A stretch of 64,000 nt of DNA. It comes from Falsiroseomonas sp050563535. GTDB lineage: Bacteria; Pseudomonadota; Alphaproteobacteria; Acetobacterales; Acetobacteraceae. The DNA is taken from the NCBI RefSeq assembly GCF_050563535.1, contig NZ_JBNXUO010000011.1, positions 62,001 to 126,000 on the forward strand, written 5' to 3'. Below the pieces are notes generated by a model. The model made no database searches. It was not told the DNA's origin and saw only the letters and a list, made by a program, of their open reading frames with translations. Position numbers and translations under genes: made by a program. Shown in pieces: positions 59,421 through 64,000 of the stretch (its first letter is position 1; each line of letters begins with the position of its first letter).

Positions 59421-59936
59421 CTACTCCAGGAAGGCGGCCTTGATGCCGCGCTGTTCGGGGCCTTCCTTGCGGAGGATGTCGAGCAGCACCTGCTCGACCG
59501 CGAAAAGGGTGATGAGGCCGCCGCAGACCATCAGCGGCACGTAGGTCCAGCCCTGGCTGATGCCGATCAGCGGGATGCGGAAGTTCCAGACCATCTCCAC
59601 CAGTTCCTGCGAGTACCACATCATCGCGAAGCCGAAGAGCCCGACGAGGGTGTCGCAGCCCACCGCGATCCAGCGCTGCGCCGCCATGGGCAGGCTTTCG
59701 CGGAAGCCGAGGACGGAGAGGTGGAAGCGTTCCCGCACCCCCACCGCCGCGACGGGCAGCGCGATGCAGAGGATGGCGAGGGTTGCCGCGCGCTCCACCC
59801 AGGTGGGCGTGTCGTTCAGCACGTAGCGGCCGAAGACCAGCCACCCCATCATGACCACCAGCCCGACCAGCGCGGCGCCGGCGAGGAGGATGACGAGCCG
59901 GCAGAAGAGATCGAGCGCGCGGGAGAACAGGGCCAT
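59421..59936 (-). CDS. dctQ: TRAP transporter small permease DctQ
   Basis: 171 residues with four helices and the DctQ motif FGRYVLNDTPTWVERAATLAILCIALP. Starts at the ATG 59936 (MALFSRAL). Between dctP and dctM in the standard P-Q-M order. Confidence 0.9.
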   Translation of the reverse strand: MALFSRALDLFCRLVILLAGAALVGLVVMMGWLVFGRYVLNDTPTWVERAATLAILCIALPVAAVGVRERFHLSVLGFRESLPMAAQRWIAVGCDTLVGLFGFAMMWYSQELVEMVWNFRIPLIGISQGWTYVPLMVCGGLITLFAVEQVLLDILRKEGPEQRGIKAAFLE

Positions 59937-60047
59937 GTGCGGTGATCGCTCCCTTGCCCGCATCAGTGGCCGCCGCCCCGTGGCGGGGCGGGGCGGCCAT
60001 GCGGGGCTTCATTCGGGGGTGGTCGGGACGTGCGGCGCGGCGCCTTC

Positions 60048-60083
60048 CCCCCGCCGCCCGCCCCACGGGGCGGGCGGCGGGGG
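60048..60083 (-). other. 16-bp GC stem-loop between dctP and dctQ
   Basis: Perfect 16-bp stem (60048-60063 / 60068-60083), loop CACG, 6 bp beyond the dctP stop at 60090 on the operon strand. Without a T-tract it probably works as a 3'-stabiliser/attenuator so the binding protein is made in excess of the permeases. Confidence 0.6.
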
Positions 60084-60089
60084 CTTCGG

Positions 60090-61079
60090 TCACTGCAACT
60101 CGCGGATGCGGGTCACCATCCCCGACAGGCGGGGGTTGCTGCCCGTGTACTTCTGGTAGACCGGCGCCATCAGCTCCGCCCAGGGACGGCGGTCGGCGAT
60201 CTCGATGACGTTGACGCCCGCGCGCTCCACCGCCTGGCGGGACGCGACCTCCCGCTCCGCCCAGACCTGGCGCTGGAAGGCCGCGGCCTCGCGCGCGGAA
60301 TCGCGCAGGATGTTGCGCTCCTGCTCGTTCAGCCGCTGCCAGCGCTGGCGGGACACGGCCAGCACCTCCGGCACGTTGCTGTGCTCGGTGGTGGTGAAGA
60401 AGCGCGCGACCTCGAAGTGGCGGGTGCTCTCGTAGCTCGGCCAGTTGTTCTCGGCGCCGTCGATCACGCCGGACTGGAGGCTGGTGAACACCTCGCCGAA
60501 GGGCAGCGGCGTGGGGTTGGCGCCGAGCGCGCGCATCAGGTCGATCCACAGGTCGGAGGTCTGGACGCGGATCTTCATGCCCCGCAGGTCGGCGGGCGTG
60601 CGGACCGGGCGGGTGGTGTAGAGGCTGCGCGCCCCGGCATCGAACCAGGACAGCGCGATGATGCCGATGCCCTCCAGGTCGCGGGCGATCTCCTCCCCCG
60701 CCACGCCGTCGATCGCGCGCTGCATGTGCGCCACGTCGCGGAACAGGAAGGGCAGGGTGACGACCTGGGTGGAGGGGGCGAGGTTGTTGAAGGGGCTCAG
60801 GTTGAAATTCGCGAAGTCGATCGAGCCGAGGCGCATCTGCTGGATCGCCTCGTCCTGCTGGCCGAGCTGGGCGGAGTGGTAGGTCCGCATGCGGATGCGG
60901 TTGTTGGTGCGCTGCGCGACGAGTTCGCCGAACCGGTCCATGCCGCGGCCGTTCGGGTAGTCTGCGGCATGGATGTTCCAGCCGCGCCATTCCTGCGCCT
61001 CGGCGGACGGGGCCGCCATCCAGGGCAGCAGGGCGGCGGCGGCAAGGGCCGCGGCACGAAGGGCGCGCAAGGGCTTCAT
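60090..61079 (-). CDS. dctP: TRAP transporter solute-binding protein DctP
   Basis: 329 residues. Signal peptide ALAAAALLPWMAAPSAEAQ, then DctP stretches TYHSAQLGQQDEAIQQMRLGSIDF, MKIRVQTSDLWIDLMRALGANPTPLPFGEVFTSLQSGVIDGAENN. Arg in the RVQ strand is the usual carboxylate-binding residue. Periplasmic binding protein of the TRAP importer, predicted to carry uronates. First gene of dctPQM-udh-epimerase; strong promoter upstream. Confidence 0.93.
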   Translation of the reverse strand: MKPLRALRAAALAAAALLPWMAAPSAEAQEWRGWNIHAADYPNGRGMDRFGELVAQRTNNRIRMRTYHSAQLGQQDEAIQQMRLGSIDFANFNLSPFNNLAPSTQVVTLPFLFRDVAHMQRAIDGVAGEEIARDLEGIGIIALSWFDAGARSLYTTRPVRTPADLRGMKIRVQTSDLWIDLMRALGANPTPLPFGEVFTSLQSGVIDGAENNWPSYESTRHFEVARFFTTTEHSNVPEVLAVSRQRWQRLNEQERNILRDSAREAAAFQRQVWAEREVASRQAVERAGVNVIEIADRRPWAELMAPVYQKYTGSNPRLSGMVTRIRELQ

Positions 61080-61128
61080 CGGGTCGGTTCCTCTCCCTGG
61101 GGCGGCGGGCCTCGGGCCGCCTTGGTTA

Positions 61129-61166
61129 TATGATCATCATACGACTGCGGGCGGGCGGGCTGTCAA
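61129..61166 (-). promoter_or_regulatory. sigma70 promoter with embedded palindromic operator before dctP
   Basis: Minus strand TTGACA (61166-61161), 19-bp spacer, TATGAT (61141-61136). The -10 is one arm of the palindrome TATGAT-C-ATCATA (61129-61141), the most AT-rich motif in the area. A repressor (GntR/FadR class is common for uronate genes) bound here would block the promoter. The leader to the dctP ATG is ~50 nt with GGGAGAGGAA as ribosome-binding site. Confidence 0.6.
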
Positions 61167-61232
61167 ATCGCCTCGCGCGGGGAACGCATGCGGCCGTGAT
61201 GCGCTGTCGGGGCATCAAGGTGGAGTGGCAGC

Positions 61233-61391
61233 ATGGACCGGGACAACGAGATCGAGGAAGCGATGCCGGACGAGGTGCCGCTGGTGCCCGCGGCCGCGGT
61301 GGGCTTCCTGCTGTATCCCTGGGCGGTGCAGCTGATCCTCGCCAACCCGCCCGCGAACGACATCGGCGCGCCGCCCCCGGCCGCGCGATAG
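61233..61391 (+). CDS. possible small protein, 52 aa
   Basis: ATG at 61233 to TAG at 61391. Acidic N-terminus MDRDNEIEEAMPDEVPLVPA, then a short hydrophobic segment VGFLLYPWAVQLILANPP. AAGGTGGAG precedes the start by 7-15 bases. Oriented away from dctP. No family recognised; it may be a short open frame only. Confidence 0.35.
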   Translation: MDRDNEIEEAMPDEVPLVPAAAVGFLLYPWAVQLILANPPANDIGAPPPAAR

Positions 61392-61498
61392 GCCGTCCCC
61401 CGCCCCGGTCCTTCCCGCCGGGGCGGGACGGCCCCGGCTTGCCCCCACGGCCCGCCGCGGCCAGCATCCCGCGCGTCTGACCGCGGGAGTCGCGCTGC

Positions 61499-62848
61499 AT
61501 GTCCTTCCCCACCATCGCCGAGGCCGCCGCCGCGCTCGCGGCCGGCCGCACCACCTCCCTCGCGCTCGTGGAGGAGGCGCTCTCCCGCATCGCCGACCCG
61601 GCGGGGGAGGGGGCGAGGGCCTTCGTGGCTGTCCACGCCGACAGCGCCCGCGCCGCCGCCCGCGCCATGGACGCGCTGCGCGCCGCCGGGCGCGCGCCGA
61701 GCCCCTGGGCCGGCATCCCGATCAGCGTGAAGGATCTCTACGACGAGGCCGGGCAGGTCACCCGCGGCGGGTCCGTGGCGCTGGCCGATGCCGCGCCGGC
61801 GGCGGCCACCGCGCCGTCCGTGGCGCGGCTGGAACGCGCCGGCTTCGTGGTGCTCGGCCGCACCAACATGGTGGAATTCGCCTTCTCCGGCCTCGGCGTG
61901 AACCCGCATCACGGCACGCCGCGGTCGCCGCATGACCGCGCGACGGGGCGGCTGCCGGGCGGCTCCTCCTCCGGCGCGGCGGTGGCGACGGCGGACGGGA
62001 TGGGCTTCGCCGGGTTGGGGTCGGACACCGGCGGGTCCTGCCGCATCCCCGCCGCGCTCTGCGGCATCGTGGGCTGGAAGCCCACCGCGCGGCGCGTCAC
62101 GCTGGAAGGCACGCTGCCGCTGTCCTTCACCCTCGACAGCCTCGGCCCGCTGGCGCGGTCGGTGGCCTGCTGCGCGGTGATCGACGCCATCATGGCCGGC
62201 GACGAGCCGTGGAGCCCCGGCCTGCCGCTGCCGGTCGCGGGGCTCAGGCTCGGCGTGCTGCAGGGCTACGTGACGGAAGGCTGGGATGCCGGCGTGACCG
62301 CCGCCTTCGAGCGTGCCTGCGCCACGCTGTCCGCCGCCGGCGCGCGGGTGGAGCGGCTGGAAGTGCCGGAACTGCCGCGAATTCCCGCCGCCAACGCCAC
62401 CGGCGGCTTCGCGGCCAGCGAGGCCTTCGCCTGGCACCGCGGCCTGATCGAGCGGGCGAAGGACCGCTACGACCCGCGCATCCTCGGCCGCATCCTGCGC
62501 GGCGGGGCGATGCCGGCCGCCGACTACATCGCGCTGATGCAGGACCGCGCCCGGATCATCGCCGCCATCGCGCGGCGCACCGCCGCCTTCGACGCGGTGG
62601 TGATGCCCACCTGCCCGCTGACCCCCCCGCCGATCGCCGCGGTGGAGGACGAGGCCGAATACACCCGCATCAACATGCTGCTGCTGCGCAACACCAGCAT
62701 CGGCAACTTCCTCGACCGCTGCGCCATCAGCATCCCCTGCCACCGGCCCGGTGAGGCGCCGGTCGGCTTCATGCTGATGGGCGAGCACATGGGCGATGCC
62801 AGGCTGTTCGCCGTGGCGGGCGCGGTGGAGGCGGCGCTGGCGGCATAG
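61499..62848 (+). CDS. amidase signature (AS) family enzyme
   Basis: 449 residues. Ser-cisSer-Lys triad visible: K78 (ISVKDLYDEAG), the GRLPGGSSSGAA loop with the cis-Ser (S156/S157), and nucleophile S180 in GLGSDTGGSCRIPA. Hydrolyses a carboxamide; the substrate is unknown and it is not part of gatCAB. Not obviously tied to neighbours. Confidence 0.93.
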   Translation: MSFPTIAEAAAALAAGRTTSLALVEEALSRIADPAGEGARAFVAVHADSARAAARAMDALRAAGRAPSPWAGIPISVKDLYDEAGQVTRGGSVALADAAPAAATAPSVARLERAGFVVLGRTNMVEFAFSGLGVNPHHGTPRSPHDRATGRLPGGSSSGAAVATADGMGFAGLGSDTGGSCRIPAALCGIVGWKPTARRVTLEGTLPLSFTLDSLGPLARSVACCAVIDAIMAGDEPWSPGLPLPVAGLRLGVLQGYVTEGWDAGVTAAFERACATLSAAGARVERLEVPELPRIPAANATGGFAASEAFAWHRGLIERAKDRYDPRILGRILRGGAMPAADYIALMQDRARIIAAIARRTAAFDAVVMPTCPLTPPPIAAVEDEAEYTRINMLLLRNTSIGNFLDRCAISIPCHRPGEAPVGFMLMGEHMGDARLFAVAGAVEAALAA

Positions 62849-62858
62849 CGCCGGCCCG

Positions 62859-63752
62859 TCATGCCTTCCCCGGCAGCCCGATCCCCGTCAGCGCCTGCCA
62901 GACGCGGATGACGAAGCCGTCGTCGGCGCGGCCATGGCCCATGGCGCTGGCGGCGGTGAAGAGCTGCTGCGCCTGGGAGGCCAGCGGCACCGGGTGGTCC
63001 AGCCCACGCGCCATCTCCGCCACCAGCCCCAGGTCCTTCACGAAGATGTCCACCGCCGAGCGCGGCGCGTCGTCGCCTTCCAGCACGCGGGCCATCCGGT
63101 TCTCGAACATCCAGGAACTGCCCGCGGCGCTGGTCACCACCTCGTAGAACTGCCGCGGGTCGGCCCCGGCGCGGATGGCGAGCGACATCGCCTCCGCCGC
63201 CACCGCGATGTGCACCCCGGCGAGGAGCTGGTGCGCCACCTTAACCGTGGCGCCGAGGCCCGGCGCCTCGCCCAGTTCCCATACCTTCGCCGCCACCGCG
63301 TCCAGCACCGGCCGCGCCCTGGCGAAGGCGTCGCGGCTGCCCGAGGCCATGACCGTCATCGCGCCTTCCGCCGCCTTCGCCGCCCCGCCCGAGACCGGCG
63401 CATCGAGCCAGAGCAGCCCGCGCGCCGCGGCCAGCCCGGCCAGCCGCCGCGCATCGTCGGGCGACATGGTGGCGGAGGAGACCACCACCGCCCCCGGCGC
63501 CATCCGCGCCGCGCAGCCCGACGGTCCGAAGACGGCGGCTTCCGTCTGCGCGGCGTTCACCACCAGCGTGACCACCGCCTCCACCCCCTCCGGCAGTTCG
63601 GCGGCGGTTGCGCAGGCGTCGCCGCCGGCCGCGACGAAGGCGGCGCGCGCGGCCCCGGACAGGTCGCAGCCCGTCGTCGCGAGCCCGGCGCGCAGGCAGC
63701 TCCGCGCCGCGCCCATGCCCATCGCCCCCAGCCCGATCACGCCGACCTTCAT
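62859..63752 (-). CDS. L-threonate dehydrogenase-like 3-hydroxyacid dehydrogenase
   Basis: 297 residues. NAD-binding N-terminus VGVIGLGAMGMGAARSCL; SSATMSPDDARRL, DAPVSGGAAKAAEGAMTVMASG, and catalytic Lys region ATVKVAHQLLAGVHIAVAAEAMSLA. The GAAKAAEG and QLLAGVHIA.AAEAM forms point to LtnD within the beta-hydroxyacid dehydrogenase family. Oxidises a sugar acid such as L-threonate or 2,4-dihydroxy acid. Converges with the amidase gene. Confidence 0.88.
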   Translation of the reverse strand: MKVGVIGLGAMGMGAARSCLRAGLATTGCDLSGAARAAFVAAGGDACATAAELPEGVEAVVTLVVNAAQTEAAVFGPSGCAARMAPGAVVVSSATMSPDDARRLAGLAAARGLLWLDAPVSGGAAKAAEGAMTVMASGSRDAFARARPVLDAVAAKVWELGEAPGLGATVKVAHQLLAGVHIAVAAEAMSLAIRAGADPRQFYEVVTSAAGSSWMFENRMARVLEGDDAPRSAVDIFVKDLGLVAEMARGLDHPVPLASQAQQLFTAASAMGHGRADDGFVIRVWQALTGIGLPGKA

Positions 63753-63797
63753 CGTCCCCTCCCGCGGTGCAGGTGGCACGCTGCGGCGGGCGGGGGC

Positions 63798-63887
63798 TCA
63801 GCGCAAGACGAGCACCAGGATCTGCACCAGGGCGGCGACGGCGGCCAGGACCAGGGCGATCCGGCTGAGGGTGGAGATCGGCGGCAT
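63798..63887 (-). CDS. possible 29-aa membrane peptide
   Basis: ATG at 63887 to TGA at 63798: MPPISTLSRIALVLAAVAALV plus QILVLVLR, a single hydrophobic helix. It begins 5 bp after the stop of the upstream partial gene, so it could be translationally coupled; there is no clear ribosome-binding site. Speculative. Confidence 0.3.
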   Translation of the reverse strand: MPPISTLSRIALVLAAVAALVQILVLVLR

Positions 63888-63892
63888 CCCGG

Positions 63893-64000
63893 TCAGATTG
63901 CGGGGGCGATGATCGCCTTCAAGAGCGCCTTCAGCGCCGGCGCCGCCGCATCCTGCCGCGCCAGCAGTTCCGCCTCATGCGCGCGGGCGAGGGGGATGAG
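63893..64000 (-). CDS. 3' end of a gene, possibly a MarR-type regulator
   Basis: Reading frame open from the window edge (64000) to TGA at 63893: 35 codons ending LIPLARAHEAELLARQDAAAP then ALKALLKAIIAPAI. The PLARAHEAELLA...LKALLK pattern resembles the last helix of MarR-family proteins, but 35 residues are too few to be sure. Confidence 0.4.
   Translation of the reverse strand, partial: LIPLARAHEAELLARQDAAAPALKALLKAIIAPAI

Noticed and set aside
56401..59544. 1047-residue open frame opposite the epimerase, udh and dctM genes
   Set aside because: Antisense shadow crossing three genes; very His/Gln/Arg-rich and without domains.

Overview
The window is about 64 kb of very GC-rich DNA (clearly above 70% G+C by eye) with dense coding, many ATGA/GTGA gene overlaps and strong GTG start usage. 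Gene content (ccmCDEFGHI, DUF3035 lipoprotein after lspA, AzlCD, TRAP and PotABC-type importers, OxyR/KatG, FkbM methyltransferase next to a COG5610 HAD protein, DUF883/YqjE pair) points to an aerobic alphaproteobacterium, most likely a Roseomonas-like member of the Acetobacteraceae. That placement is inference from gene families and composition; no rRNA is present. I see no tRNA, rRNA, CRISPR array, transposase, integrase or prophage.

Layout. 1-6.8 kb: a truncated OmpR-type response regulator, GTP cyclohydrolase II (ribA), a small hypothetical and an L,D-transpeptidase-like protein, acetyl-CoA synthetase, a secreted Ala/Pro-rich protein, and a Rieske/EVE/YCII trio. 6.9-12.4 kb: one compact cytochrome c maturation operon ccmC-D-E-F-G-H-I, without ccmAB. 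12.4-18.2 kb (minus strand): recX-azlC-azlD and ileS-lspA-DUF3035. 18.2-25.8 kb: an ABC-2 permease, two adjacent genes sharing an unusual DGT..NPPGTA repeat (a PRC-barrel protein and a lipoprotein), argD-argF, and a pair of M16 peptidase genes. 25.8-31.1 kb: a hybrid histidine kinase divergent from pgi-rppH. 31.2-35.7 kb: FkbM methyltransferase, HAD/COG5610 protein and GT2 glycosyltransferase. 35.7-37.5 kb: a 610-residue protein built of five ~118-residue Trp/Asp/Gly-rich modules, unlike any family I can name. 37.6-43.8 kb: an SDR, an exported Fe/Mn superoxide dismutase and a polyamine-type ABC importer. 43.9-50.7 kb: DUF883/YqjE membrane-stress pair, a 3-hydroxyisobutyryl-CoA hydrolase-like protein, oxyR divergent from katG, a Fur/Irr-like regulator and a small CxxC protein. 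50.7-56.1 kb: CrtI/CrtN-type desaturase, acyl-CoA dehydrogenase, SolA-like oxidase and a histone-H1-like basic repeat protein. 56.3-61.1 kb: an apparent hexuronate module (aldose-epimerase-like protein, uronate dehydrogenase, TRAP transporter). 61.2-64 kb: amidase, L-threonate-dehydrogenase-like protein and the 3' end of a possible MarR-type regulator.

Four themes link the genes. First, oxidative and general stress: OxyR/KatG, SOD, DUF883/YqjE, the H1-like protein and the PRC-barrel protein. Several of these carry upstream elements resembling the alphaproteobacterial EcfG promoter (GGAAC-N16/17-CGTT): an exact match before the H1-like gene and two copies of the variant GCAAC-N17-CGTT before DUF883 and the PRC-barrel gene. 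Second, repeat-built proteins: the five-module protein, the DGT/NPPGTA pair, the nonapeptide H1-like tail and the polyproline linker of the glycosyltransferase. Third, uronic acid uptake and oxidation, with a clear sigma70-type promoter/palindrome upstream of the TRAP binding protein. Fourth, respiratory maturation (ccm).

The two best candidates for undescribed biology are the five-module protein at 35712-37544, with its recent 354-bp internal duplication, and the neighbouring PRC-barrel/lipoprotein pair at 19115-20745 sharing one alternating repeat.
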